Notes: generated from the sequence alone by a model not told the origin. Shown: positions 6,374 to 14,571, counted from the stretch's first letter. The stretch is DNA of 27,144 nucleotides from Kocuria sp. (GCA_030454085.1 JAKDJD010000031.1:1-27144); one strand, 5' to 3'. Made by a program: numbers and translations.

Positions 6374-8507
6374 GCACCTCGGCGATGTGATCCAAGGCTT
6401 CCTCGTTCTGCAGCGAGGAGCGGTCTCCCAGGTCCCGTCCCTGGTACAGCTCTCCCAGCAGACGGCGAGTGATTTTCCCTGACCTCGTCTTGGGAATGTC
6501 ACGAACTACGACGACGTCCTTCGGCTTGGCAATCGGCCCGATCTCTCGTGTCACGTGGGCGCGGAGCGTGTCGCACAGCCCGGCCTCGTCCACGTTCTCA
6601 GGGTTCGTGATCGTCACGAAGGCGATGGCCGCGTGGCCGGTGAGCTCGTCCTCTACGGGGCAGACCCCGGCCTCGACGACCGTCGGGTGAGTCACCAGTG
6701 CCGATTCGATTTCGATCGTCGAGAGCCGGTGCCCCGAGATGTTGATGACGTCGTCGATCCGCCCCAGGATGTAGGTGTCGCCTTCCTCATCGACCTTGGC
6801 CCCGTCCCCGGCCAGGAACCAGCCGCGCTCGCCGTAGTGCTTCCAGTACGAGTCCAGGTACCGCTGGGGGTCTCCCCATACGGTGCGCGCCATCGAGGGG
6901 CCGATCCCGTCCACCACGATGAATCCCTGGGTCGAGGCCGGCACGTCGTCGCCGTTCTCGTCCACGACGCGGGTCGAAACGCCGGGGACGGCGCGCGTGG
7001 CGCACCCCGGCTTGGTCCGCGTGTGCGGTGCATTGTCCGGAAAGGTCCCGACGGGGGCGAACTGGGGGTCGTGGGGCCGTGGTGAGCACACGGTCGAACC
7101 GGTCTCGGACTGCCACCACGTATCGATGAACGGAACCTCTCCGTTGCCGACGTTTTCCCGCAGCCACCGCCACGCCTCAGGATTGATGGATTCGCCGACA
7201 GATCCGAGCAGGCGGACCGAGGCCAGGTTGTAGCTCGCGGGCAAACCGTTCGGGAAGGCGCCCATGAGAGAGCGAATCAGCGTCGGTGCCGTGTAGTAGT
7301 TGGTGACCCCGTAGCGTTCGATGATCTCGAAGTGGCGCCCGAAGTGTGGGGTGTTGGGAGTTCCCTCGTAGATGACCTCGGAGACGCCGTTGAGCAACGG
7401 GCCGTAGATCTCGTAGGTGTGGGCCGTGACCCAGGCCAGGTCGGCCGTGCACCAGTGGACGGTCGAATCCACCTTGGACATGTCGTTCTCGGCGGACAAC
7501 TCGTCCGGGCGCACCTCGCCCTGTTCGTCCAGCGTTTCGGGCAGCAGATCGAACAGCAGCGCATGGGTGTACGCAGTCTGGGTCAGGTACCCGCCCGTCG
7601 TGTGCACCAGACCCTTGGGCCGTCCGGTGGTTCCGGAGGTGTAGATGATGAACAGTGGGGTTTCGGCGTCGAAGAATTCCGGCTCGTGGACCGTGGAGGA
7701 TGCCTCGAGCAGATCGTGCCACCAGACGTCGCGACCTGGCGTCCACGGCACGGCCTGTTCGTCCTTGGAACGGAAGCCCTTGTCGGAGGGGGACAGGGGA
7801 ACCCCAGCCGGGGTCTTGCGCCCGGGCCGGGAGGTCCTGCGCACGACGACCACGTGCTCGATCGAATTCTCGCCGGCACACGCCTCGTCGGCGTTCTGCT
7901 TGACCGGAACCACGTGTCCGCGCCGATTCTGTCCGTCCGTGGTGACCAGGACCTTGGCCCCGGTGTCCTCGACGCGGAACCTGAGCGCCTCGGCGGAGAA
8001 ACCACCGAACACGAGGGAGTGCACGGCGCCGATGCGGGCACAGGCGAGGGTGATGATCACGGTCTCCGGGATCACAGGCAGGTAGATCACCACCCGGTCG
8101 CCCTTCCCGACGCCCAGGGACAGCAGGGCGTTGGCAGCCCGTGAGACCTCGTCCTTGAGGCGAGCGTAGGTGTATACCTCGCGGTCGCCGGGTTCGCCCT
8201 CGAAATAGAGGGCCACGTGCTGGCCACGGCCGGCCTCGACGTGACGGTCCACGCAGTTGTAGGCCGCGTTCAATTTTCCGCCGCCGAACCAGGCGATCTC
8301 GGGGACGCTGAATTCGGGAAGGCCGTCGTCGTCCGTGCCGACGATGCGCGGCCTCTCGAATCGGTGCGCGGTGTGCCACGGCTCGGCCCAGTCGAGGCGG
8401 GCGGCCTGCTTCTCCCAGAAGGCAACCCGGGCGTCGTCGGATTCCTCCGCCGGGTTCGGGGTCGGGGAATGCGGGTCGGAGAACACAAAGTTCTTCGGAA
8501 GAGTCAT
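6351..8507 (-). CDS. acs: Acetyl-CoA synthetase (AMP-forming), unusually long
   Basis: AMP-forming ligase activating acetate (ATP + acetate + CoA). Motifs: adenylate loop YTSGTTGRPKG (about 289-299), DTWWQSETG (about 462-470, with the double Trp that shapes the small acetate pocket), hinge GRIDDVINISGHRLST, and PKTRSGKITRR with the catalytic and acetylation-prone Lys678. At 718 residues it is some 65 longer than the common 650-residue enzyme. The extra sequence lies mainly around residues 222-262 and 320-345, both charged and loop-like. The ATG at 8507 has AGGA about 8 bases upstream. It is last in a run with the sulfonate-type ABC importer, 26 bp after the permease, so it is probably co-transcribed. 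The product could feed acetate into central metabolism or activate another small acid; the pocket residues favour acetate. Confidence 0.9.
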   Translation of the reverse strand: MTLPKNFVFSDPHSPTPNPAEESDDARVAFWEKQAARLDWAEPWHTAHRFERPRIVGTDDDGLPEFSVPEIAWFGGGKLNAAYNCVDRHVEAGRGQHVALYFEGEPGDREVYTYARLKDEVSRAANALLSLGVGKGDRVVIYLPVIPETVIITLACARIGAVHSLVFGGFSAEALRFRVEDTGAKVLVTTDGQNRRGHVVPVKQNADEACAGENSIEHVVVVRRTSRPGRKTPAGVPLSPSDKGFRSKDEQAVPWTPGRDVWWHDLLEASSTVHEPEFFDAETPLFIIYTSGTTGRPKGLVHTTGGYLTQTAYTHALLFDLLPETLDEQGEVRPDELSAENDMSKVDSTVHWCTADLAWVTAHTYEIYGPLLNGVSEVIYEGTPNTPHFGRHFEIIERYGVTNYYTAPTLIRSLMGAFPNGLPASYNLASVRLLGSVGESINPEAWRWLRENVGNGEVPFIDTWWQSETGSTVCSPRPHDPQFAPVGTFPDNAPHTRTKPGCATRAVPGVSTRVVDENGDDVPASTQGFIVVDGIGPSMARTVWGDPQRYLDSYWKHYGERGWFLAGDGAKVDEEGDTYILGRIDDVINISGHRLSTIEIESALVTHPTVVEAGVCPVEDELTGHAAIAFVTITNPENVDEAGLCDTLRAHVTREIGPIAKPKDVVVVRDIPKTRSGKITRRLLGELYQGRDLGDRSSLQNEEALDHIAEVLTRRRAV

Positions 8508-8533
8508 GATCGTTCCTATCCGTTGCGGATGCT

Positions 8534-9319
8534 CTACGACGCGGTCGGGGCGGTACCCCACCGGCGCTGAGTCCATCGTTCAAAGATTCCTATCAGGGCA
8601 TCGGTGATCTTGCCCAGTATTGCCAGCAGAATGATCGCCAGGATGAGCCGGTCGGTGCGGCCGTTGCTCTGGGAGTCGGTCAGGAGGAACCCGAGGCCCA
8701 TCGAGGCCCCCACGAGTTCCGCGGCCACCAGGAAGAGCCAGGCCTGGGCAAGGGCGAGCCGGAGACCCGAAACCACGGACGGCATCACGGCCGGCAACTG
8801 GACCGTGGTGAAGAGCCTGATCCCGTGGATGCCGAAGGACCGTGCCGCTTCGATCAAGTGGTGGTCCACGTGCTTCAGGGCCCCCGCGACCGTGGTGTAG
8901 ACGGGGAAGAACGCGCCGATCGCCACCAGGATCACCTTGGAATTCTCACCGACGCCGACCCACAGGAGCATGAGCGGGACCCAGGCCAGGGAAGGCACCG
9001 CACGGACCGCGCCGATGGTTGGCCCGGCTAGGATGCGGGTCCATCGAGAGAGACCGATCAGGGCGCCGACCGCGAGCCCGAGTGCGCTGCCGATCACGAA
9101 GCCCAGGATCACGCGCTGGGTCGAGATCCCGACGTGCTGCCAGAGCTCGTGCCGACGCATCAGTTCGACGCCCGCGTTCGCGACCTTCGACGGGCTCGGC
9201 AGCTGAATCGGCGTGAAGACGCCGGTTGTCGAGAGGAGGTGCCACGCGACGAGGACGAGCAGGGGAAGGACGATCCCCAGGCCGGCCGTGGTCCAACGGT
9301 TTTTCGGAAGGCTTGTCAC
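8534..9319 (-). CDS. ssuC: ABC transporter permease, aliphatic sulfonate/nitrate/taurine type (SsuC-like)
   Basis: Inner-membrane permease of 261 residues with about six hydrophobic helices, beginning with GLGIVLPLLVLVAWHLL. The binding-protein-dependent transport signature (EAA loop) is HLIEAARSFGIHGIRLFTTV followed by QLPAVMPSVVSGLRLALAQA, which docks on the ATPase. The overall pattern, including VPSLAWVPLMLLWVGVGE, is that of the SsuC/TauC/NrtB group. The GTG start at 9319 lies 3 bp after the binding-protein stop, so translation is probably coupled. Substrate assignment to organosulfonates comes from the gene set, not from the permease itself. Confidence 0.88.
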   Translation of the reverse strand: MTSLPKNRWTTAGLGIVLPLLVLVAWHLLSTTGVFTPIQLPSPSKVANAGVELMRRHELWQHVGISTQRVILGFVIGSALGLAVGALIGLSRWTRILAGPTIGAVRAVPSLAWVPLMLLWVGVGENSKVILVAIGAFFPVYTTVAGALKHVDHHLIEAARSFGIHGIRLFTTVQLPAVMPSVVSGLRLALAQAWLFLVAAELVGASMGLGFLLTDSQSNGRTDRLILAIILLAILGKITDALIGIFERWTQRRWGTAPTAS

Positions 9320-9322
9320 GCT

Positions 9323-10366
9323 CTATTTCCCCTTGATCCGCCGGGCGGCCGCGGATGCATCGGCGGCTCGGGCGTACTTCTTCTCGATGATGTTCTCGAC
9401 GGCGTCGTCCGCATCCTTTCGCTCGGACACGTCTCCCGAATTGACCAGGATCGGCGCGATCTTGCGCAGCACCCGGAGTTGGTCGTCGCCCGGTACCGGG
9501 TCGATATCCAGGTGGGTGCGATCCCAGACCGTGCGGGCGACGTCGTCCGATATGGCTGCCTCCTCGGCGAAGACCGCGATGGCTTCCTCCCGGTGGGCGA
9601 TGGCCCATTCGCGCGCGAAGGAGTACACGTCGATGACGAGTTGGGCTCCTTCCGGGTTCTGGTCGAGGAATTCCTCACGGGCATTGAGGAATCCCCAGGT
9701 GTTGAAGTCGAGATTCCGGTAGAACAACTGGTCGCCGCCTTCCTCCTGGGCCGTCGCCATGATGGGGTCCAGCCCGGCCCAGGCGTCGACCTGGTGCGTG
9801 TCCAACGCGGATCGACCGTCGGCGTGCTGGAGATTCACGATGGTCACATCATCGGCGGACAGCCCGGCCTCATCGAGGGCCTGGATCAGGAGGAAGTAGG
9901 GGTCCGTGCCGAGGGTCGCCGCGATACTGCGACCGGCGAGGTCCTCGACCGCGCGAAGGGGAGAGTCCGGCGTTCTGACCAGGGCTGACCACTCCGGCTG
10001 GGAAAAGAGGCCGATCGTTGTGATCGGCGCGCCGTTGGCACGTGCCAGAAGGGCGGCCGAGCCCGCCGTCGAGCCGACGTCTATCGCGGCGCCGATCAGA
10101 CTCTGGTTGGCCTTATTGGATCCGGCAGATTTCAACCATGAGACGGACTGCCCGAGCCCTTCGGCGGCGGTCTCGAGCCACTTCTTTTTGCGAATGATCA
10201 ACGACAACGGGTTGTACGTCGCGTAGTCCAGGGTGATGCTTCCGGAAGCATCCGCGTTGATGACGCCACGGCCGGCACCTTCGCCGGACATGCATCCGGA
10301 CAAAGTCAGGGCGATAGCGCCGAGACCGACGCCCTTGAAGGCATCGCGACGGGAAACGGTGGTCAT
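9323..10366 (-). CDS. ssuA: ABC transporter substrate-binding lipoprotein, aliphatic sulfonate type (SsuA-like)
   Basis: Extracellular solute-binding lipoprotein of 347 residues. The N-terminus MTTVSRRDAFKGVGLG followed by a hydrophobic run and LSGC (lipidated Cys25) is a lipoprotein signal with a twin-arginine-like SRRDAFK, so Tat export is possible. The mature part has LDYATYNPLSLIIRKKKWLE, GLFSQPEWSALVRT, DLAGRSIAATLGTDPYFLL and NLQHADGRSALDTHQVDAW, typical of the SsuA/NMT1-like group binding organosulfonates. The ATG at 10366 is preferred over one at 10390 because AAGGA lies about 10 bases before it and the twin-arginine motif then sits at the extreme N-terminus. It is followed by the permease after 3 bp. 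The ligand could be a taurine- or sulfonate-like compound; a non-sulfur ligand is not excluded. Confidence 0.88.
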   Translation of the reverse strand: MTTVSRRDAFKGVGLGAIALTLSGCMSGEGAGRGVINADASGSITLDYATYNPLSLIIRKKKWLETAAEGLGQSVSWLKSAGSNKANQSLIGAAIDVGSTAGSAALLARANGAPITTIGLFSQPEWSALVRTPDSPLRAVEDLAGRSIAATLGTDPYFLLIQALDEAGLSADDVTIVNLQHADGRSALDTHQVDAWAGLDPIMATAQEEGGDQLFYRNLDFNTWGFLNAREEFLDQNPEGAQLVIDVYSFAREWAIAHREEAIAVFAEEAAISDDVARTVWDRTHLDIDPVPGDDQLRVLRKIAPILVNSGDVSERKDADDAVENIIEKKYARAADASAAARRIKGK

Positions 10367-10420
10367 CGGGATCGGGTCCTTGCTGGGCATGGGGAGTTCA
10401 CGGGTTCGACGTCGTGGGGG

Positions 10421-11245
10421 CTAGTGCGCCGTGGTGTCGACGCCGAGCAGCCCCAGGAGGTGTCCGCGCATTCGGGTCAGATCCGAGTCCTCGCGAGAAC
10501 GGGGTCGGGGGAGGCCGACCTCGATGCTCTCCACGATCCCCGCGGGCTCTCCTGGGGTCGGGCGCCCCAGGACGATCACATGATCGGAGAGGTACAGTGC
10601 CTCGTCGACGTCGTGCGTCACGAGCAGAACCGTGGTGGGGTCCTGCCGATGGAGATCGAGAAGCAGGTCCTGCATCTTGAGCCGGGTCAGGGCATCGAGC
10701 GCGCCGAAGGGCTCGTCGAGCAGGAGCACCCGCGGATTCCGGGCCAGTGCCCTGGCCAGGGCCGCGCGCTGGGCCATGCCGCCGGAGACCTCGCCCGGGC
10801 GGTGGCTCGCGTGCGGGGCCAGGCCAACGAGCTCGATCAGTTCGGCAACCCGTTTCCGGCCGCGGGAAGCGGGGGTTTTTCTCGGCAGACCGAGGGCGAC
10901 ATTGTCCGTGATCGAACGCCAGGGCAACAGGCGGGGTTCCTGGAATCCGACGGCGCACCGAGGATCGACGTCCCGAACCGGGCTGCCGTCGATCGTGACC
11001 GAGCCTTCGGTCGCGGTGTCGAGGCCCGCCGTCGCGCGCAGGAGAGTGGACTTACCGCACCCGGAGGGCCCGACGACGGCGACGATCTCACCCGGTTGCA
11101 CCGTAAAGCTCACGTCCCGAAGGACCTGAGTGCGCGCCCCGCCACGGGACGAGGTGCGGAAAGACTTCCCGACATCGTGGAATCGGACCGACGCGGCGTC
11201 GGCCTCCAAGGCACGGGTGGCCTCCGAGGCGCGGGCCGAACTCAC
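10421..11245 (-). CDS. ssuB: ABC transporter ATP-binding protein, aliphatic sulfonate type (SsuB-like)
   Basis: Cytoplasmic ATPase of 274 residues that powers the importer. Walker A GPSGCGKST (59-67), Q-loop Gln102 in GFQEPRLLPW (characteristic of SsuB/TauB/NrtD), signature SGGMAQRAALARALA (154-168), Walker B VLLLDEP (173-179) and H-loop His211 in VTHDVDEAL. The GTG at 11245 is chosen because GGAG lies 9 bases before it; a TTG two codons upstream is possible but poorly placed. It is the first gene of the ssuB-ssuA-ssuC-acs run. The gap to ssuA is 54 bp. The region upstream is shared with the paaJ promoter on the other strand. Confidence 0.88.
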   Translation of the reverse strand: MSSARASEATRALEADAASVRFHDVGKSFRTSSRGGARTQVLRDVSFTVQPGEIVAVVGPSGCGKSTLLRATAGLDTATEGSVTIDGSPVRDVDPRCAVGFQEPRLLPWRSITDNVALGLPRKTPASRGRKRVAELIELVGLAPHASHRPGEVSGGMAQRAALARALARNPRVLLLDEPFGALDALTRLKMQDLLLDLHRQDPTTVLLVTHDVDEALYLSDHVIVLGRPTPGEPAGIVESIEVGLPRPRSREDSDLTRMRGHLLGLLGVDTTAH

Positions 11246-11564
11246 AATCAATCACTCCATCGAACCCTGGCGTTAGCACCGTATTCTCCCTAGGCCCTGT
11301 GGGACATGCGGCCATTGCGGGGAGAAGGTTGCTGCGACGTCGTCGAGCCAGGTCTCTCGGTCGCTCTGGATGGTTTTCCCCTCCAGATTAAGCGCGTCCT
11401 CCGGGGCCGCTCCAACTCGGCCCGGACTGTTTCGGGAGATGAAACGGCGTGCGTCAAAGTGCGTCATCCGGGCGGTTGGCCGGCCCGCGTGGAGGCTGGG
11501 CAGTTCGCGGCTCCTCCGAGGGGGGTCTCGCCTCGTCGCTCGTTCACGCCGCACCGAGTCTGAA

Positions 11565-11593
11565 TTGACGCACATCACACCAGGTGCCATATT
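11565..11593 (+). promoter_or_regulatory. Promoter of the paaJ-paaF-paaH unit
   Basis: TTGACG (11565-11570, five of six matches to the -35 consensus), a 17-bp spacer and CATATT (11588-11593, four of six matches to the -10). The PaaR-like operator begins at the very next base, so a bound repressor would cover the transcription start. Confidence 0.65.
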
Positions 11594-11615
11594 AGTGAAC
11601 GAACGGTCGGTAATT
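11594..11615. promoter_or_regulatory. PaaR-type operator upstream of paaJ
   Basis: Imperfect 22-bp palindrome with core AACGAACGGTCGGT. It follows the pattern ACT-N-ACCG-NN-CG-NN-CGGT-N-AGT, which I recall for TetR-type PaaR in corynebacteria, at 13 of 16 defined positions. It directly follows the -10 box of the paaJ promoter and lies 47 bp ahead of the start codon. Confidence 0.6.
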
Positions 11616-11662
11616 CCCCACGGGCCGAACAGCTGAAACCGAACGCCTGAACAGGAGCTTCC

Positions 11663-12886
11663 ATGCCCGAAATGCCAGCAGCCTTCCTCGTCGGCGGAGC
11701 CCGCACCCCGGTCGGGCGGTATGGGGGTGCACTGTCCTCGGTCCGGCCCGACGACCTCGCGGCACTCTGCATCAAGAGCGTCGTGGAGGAAGCAAACATC
11801 GACCCCGCCGACGTCGACGAGGTCATCCTGGGAAATGCGAACGGAGCGGGCGAGGAGAACCGCAACGTCGCACGCCTGGCCTGGTTGCTCGCGGGGTACC
11901 CGGACACTGTGCCGGGGATGACCGTCAACCGCCTGTGCGCCTCCGGAATGTCGGCCATCACGACGGCTTCGCAGATGATCACATCAGGGGCCGCGGACAT
12001 CGTCGTCGCGGGCGGCGTGGAATCGATGTCTCGCGCACCCTGGGTCATGGAAAAGCCCACCCGTCCCTTCGCCAAACCCGGGGAGGTGTTCGACACCTCG
12101 ATCGGGTGGCGTTTCGTGAACCCCAAGTTTGTGGATGGCCCCTTGTCCCGCGACGGCAAGGCCACCTATTCGATGCCCGAGACCGCGGAAGAGGTGGCCC
12201 GCACCGACGGAATCACTCGCGAAGAAGCCGACGAATTCGCGGTGCGCTCGCAGGAGAACGCCACGGCGGCCATCGAGGCCGGGAGGTTCGCGGACGAAAT
12301 CGTCCCGGTCGAGGTTGCCGGCAGGAAGGGCGAGATCACCGTGGTCGATACGGACGAAGGCCCCCGCCCTGGCACGACCGCCGAGGCCCTGGGCAAGCTC
12401 AGGCCCGTGGTCGGTGGGGGATCCGTGGTCACCGCAGGCAACTCGTCCGCGCTCAACGACGGCGCGTCGGCCATCATCGTGGCCAGCGAGAAGGCAGTCG
12501 AGAAATACGGCCTCACGGCGCGCGCACGCGTGGTGGACGGTGCATCCGCCGGTGTCCCGCCGGAGATCATGGGCATCGGTCCCGTGCCGGCGAGTCGGAA
12601 AGTGCTCGAACGTTCGGGGTGGGGCATTGAGGATCTGGGGGCGGTGGAGCTCAACGAAGCCTTCGCGACGCAGTCCCTCGCCTCGATCCGCCGCCTCGGG
12701 CTGAACCCCGACATCGTGAACCGGGACGGCGGGGCCATCGCCCTGGGTCACCCCCTCGGATCCTCCGGGTCCCGTATCACGATCACCCTGTTGGGCCGCA
12801 TGGAACGCGAAGGAGCGTCCAAGGGCCTCGCGACCATGTGCATCGGTGTCGGCCAGGGTGCGGCGCTGCTTCTCGAAAGGGCTTAA
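11663..12886 (+). CDS. paaJ: Thiolase, 3-oxoadipyl-CoA/3-oxo-5,6-dehydrosuberyl-CoA type
   Basis: Thiolase of 407 residues that should cleave 3-oxo-5,6-dehydrosuberyl-CoA and, after the last oxidation, 3-oxoadipyl-CoA to succinyl-CoA and acetyl-CoA. Nucleophile Cys92 in NRLCASGMSAI, His363 in GGAIALGHPLGSSG and Cys393 in MCIGVGQGAALLLE are all present. VTAGNSSALNDGASA is the conserved CoA-side loop. The ATG at 11663 has AGGAG (11653-11657) 5 bases before it. It is first in an operon with the hydratase (3 bp gap) and dehydrogenase, under a PaaR-like operator. By sequence alone it could be a general acetyl-CoA acyltransferase; the context supports the PaaJ/PcaF role. Confidence 0.88.
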   Translation: MPEMPAAFLVGGARTPVGRYGGALSSVRPDDLAALCIKSVVEEANIDPADVDEVILGNANGAGEENRNVARLAWLLAGYPDTVPGMTVNRLCASGMSAITTASQMITSGAADIVVAGGVESMSRAPWVMEKPTRPFAKPGEVFDTSIGWRFVNPKFVDGPLSRDGKATYSMPETAEEVARTDGITREEADEFAVRSQENATAAIEAGRFADEIVPVEVAGRKGEITVVDTDEGPRPGTTAEALGKLRPVVGGGSVVTAGNSSALNDGASAIIVASEKAVEKYGLTARARVVDGASAGVPPEIMGIGPVPASRKVLERSGWGIEDLGAVELNEAFATQSLASIRRLGLNPDIVNRDGGAIALGHPLGSSGSRITITLLGRMEREGASKGLATMCIGVGQGAALLLERA

Positions 12887-12889
12887 ACC

Positions 12890-13663
12890 ATGGAATTGAC
12901 CGGAGACTTCACCGCAATCGAGATCGAGAGTCGCGAGGACAGGCTTCACGTCCGCCTCAATCGACCTGAAGTCCGCAACGCGATCGACGCGACCATGATC
13001 GAGGAGTTGCACAGGGTGTGCGCCCACCTCGAGGCCGAACCCAAGATCCTGATCCTGTCCGGGACGGAGGTCAACGGCAAGGGGGTTTTCGCGTCCGGCG
13101 CCGACATCGCCCAGCTGCGCGAACGGCGTCGTGATGATGCGCTGCGAGGGATCAATTCCCGGCTGTTCGACCGGCTCGGAAGCCTCCCCATGCCCGTTGT
13201 CGCGGCGCTGGACGGATACGCCCTCGGCGGCGGCGCCGAACTCGCGTGGGCGGCGGACTTCCGCATCGGAACACCCCAAACCAAGGTCGGGCAGCCCGAA
13301 ACCGGACTCGGGATCGTGGCAGCAGCCGGCGCTATGTGGCGCCTCAAAGAGCTGGCAGGAGAGCCTCTGGCCAAGGAACTGTTGTTTGCGGGTCGTATGC
13401 TGGACGCCGATGAAGCCCTCGACGCCGGCCTCATCACCGAAATTCACGAGCCCGAAGACCTTCTCGACGCCGCCCATCGGCTCGCGGATCGCATCGCCAA
13501 GCAGGATCCCCTTGCGGTTCGCATCGCCAAGGGCGTGTTCCACGCGCCCCGCGAGGCCCACCCGTACGTGGACGAGCTCGCTCAGGCGGTTCTGTTCGAG
13601 TCCCCCGCCAAATTCGATCGCATGCAGTCCTTCCTGGACCGCAGAAAGGAGCGCACACAGTGA
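12890..13663 (+). CDS. paaF: Enoyl-CoA hydratase, 2,3-dehydroadipyl-CoA hydratase type
   Basis: Crotonase-fold hydratase of 257 residues, expected to hydrate 2,3-dehydroadipyl-CoA in the lower phenylacetate pathway. The oxyanion-hole segments ASGADIAQL and ALDGYALGGGAELA are present, as are both catalytic glutamates (Glu117 in GGGAELA and Glu137 in VGQPETGLG). The loop after Glu137 reads IVAAAGAMWRL instead of the usual PGAGGTQRL; the Glu is kept, so activity is still likely but substrate preference may differ. The ATG at 12890 follows the thiolase stop by 3 bp with AAAGGG upstream. The stop overlaps the start of the dehydrogenase gene as GTGA. Confidence 0.85.
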   Translation: MELTGDFTAIEIESREDRLHVRLNRPEVRNAIDATMIEELHRVCAHLEAEPKILILSGTEVNGKGVFASGADIAQLRERRRDDALRGINSRLFDRLGSLPMPVVAALDGYALGGGAELAWAADFRIGTPQTKVGQPETGLGIVAAAGAMWRLKELAGEPLAKELLFAGRMLDADEALDAGLITEIHEPEDLLDAAHRLADRIAKQDPLAVRIAKGVFHAPREAHPYVDELAQAVLFESPAKFDRMQSFLDRRKERTQ

Positions 13664-14526
13664 ACGCTCTGAATAGCCAGAACGTCCCCGAACGTGTCGG
13701 TGTGTTGGGCGGGGGCCGCATGGGCTCCGGCATTGCCCACGCGTTCTTGATCTCGGGGGCCCATGTGGTCGTCGTCGAGGTCGACGATGCCGCCGCACAG
13801 GCCGCCCGCGACCGCATCGAGAAGGATCTCGGCGCGTCCATCGACCGCGGCAAGATCGAGGGCGCGGTCCAGGAGTGGAGTACCAATCTGGAGGTGGCCA
13901 CGGAAGCCGCCGCATTCGCCGACCGCGACCTGGTGGTCGAGGCCGTTCCGGAGGTCTGGGACCTCAAGGTCGAATCCCTGCGCCGCGCCGAGTCGAACAT
14001 GGGCCAGGATGCGTGGCTGGCGACCAACACGTCGTCGATGTCCGTGGACGGTTTGGCAGAGGAGCTCGAACGACCCGATCATTTTTGCGGCCTGCACTTC
14101 TTCAACCCCGTCCCCGCGTCCAAGCTCGTGGAAGTGGTGATCGGTGAGAAGACCTCGGAGCAGCTGACCTCTCTGACCCAGGACTGGGTCAGCGGGCTGG
14201 GCAAGACCCCGGTCACCGTGCATGACGCCCCGGGCTTCGCTTCTTCCCGGCTCGGGATCGCCCTGTCCTTGGAGGCCATTCGCATGGTCGAGGAGGGCGT
14301 GGCGGCGCCCGAGGACATCGACCACGCCATGACCCTGGGCTACAAGCACCCCGTCGGTCCGCTGGCGCTGACCGACATCGTGGGCGTGGATGTGCGACTG
14401 GACATCGCCGAGTACCTCGAGTCCCGGTTGGGTCCGAGGTTCAGCCCGCCCCAGCTCATGCGCGACATGGTCGAACGCGGCGACCTCGGCAAGAAATCGG
14501 GCAAGGGCTTCTACACGTACGAGTAG
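13660..14526 (+). CDS. paaH: 3-hydroxyacyl-CoA dehydrogenase (PaaH-type, single-module)
   Basis: NAD-dependent dehydrogenase of 288 residues expected to oxidise 3-hydroxyadipyl-CoA to 3-oxoadipyl-CoA. Rossmann motif GGGRMGSG (17-24), acidic VVVEVDD for the NAD ribose, TNTSSMSVDGLA, and catalytic His146 in GLHFFNPVPASKLVE. The C-terminal domain contains PGFASSRLGIALSLEAIRMVEEG and the dimer helix. At 288 residues it resembles single-module 3-hydroxybutyryl-CoA dehydrogenases rather than the approximately 475-residue E. coli PaaH, which carries a duplicated C-terminal domain. The GTG start overlaps the paaF stop by 4 bp. A bidirectional hairpin follows the gene. Confidence 0.88.
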   Translation: MNALNSQNVPERVGVLGGGRMGSGIAHAFLISGAHVVVVEVDDAAAQAARDRIEKDLGASIDRGKIEGAVQEWSTNLEVATEAAAFADRDLVVEAVPEVWDLKVESLRRAESNMGQDAWLATNTSSMSVDGLAEELERPDHFCGLHFFNPVPASKLVEVVIGEKTSEQLTSLTQDWVSGLGKTPVTVHDAPGFASSRLGIALSLEAIRMVEEGVAAPEDIDHAMTLGYKHPVGPLALTDIVGVDVRLDIAEYLESRLGPRFSPPQLMRDMVERGDLGKKSGKGFYTYE

Positions 14527-14533
14527 AAGCTGA

Positions 14534-14562
14534 GGCCAGGTGCGGTATTTCGCATCCTGGCC
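14534..14562. terminator. Bidirectional hairpin terminator between paaH and the convergent thioesterase gene
   Basis: GGCCAGG plus TGCG (14534-14544) pairs with CGCA (14551-14554) and CCTGGCC (14556-14562), with a one-base bulge and the six-base loop GTATTT. It lies exactly in the 45-bp gap between two converging stop codons. No T tract is visible on either side, so termination is inferred from position and stem strength. Confidence 0.6.
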
Positions 14563-14571
14563 CCGGTCGGC

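Larger units (their letters stand above)
11246..11662. other. 417-bp divergent intergenic region between ssuB and paaJ
   Basis: The right end (11565-11615) holds the paaJ promoter and a PaaR-type operator, listed separately. The left part should contain the ssuB promoter, but I see no clear -35/-10 pair and no riboswitch that I recognise on the minus strand. A minus-strand frame of 64 codons (ATG at 11467, stop at 11273) could encode a small protein beginning MTHFDARRF. Its third-position G+C is visibly lower than in neighbouring genes and there is no ribosome-binding site, so I do not call it a gene. Confidence 0.5.

Noticed and set aside
8508..8576. Upstream extension of the acetyl-CoA synthetase to 8576
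   Set aside because: The added residues overlap the permease stop region and the ATG at 8507 has a proper ribosome-binding site and a typical Acs-like N-terminus.
11246..11500. A second SAM-type riboswitch upstream of ssuB
   Set aside because: The minus-strand leader contains GCAACC by chance but lacks the P1/P2 pairing and the GGTGCC element seen at 25447-25567.
11984..13915. 643-residue minus-strand open frame opposite paaJ, paaF and paaH
   Set aside because: It spans three well-supported plus-strand genes including their overlap junction, and its product is a composition artefact.
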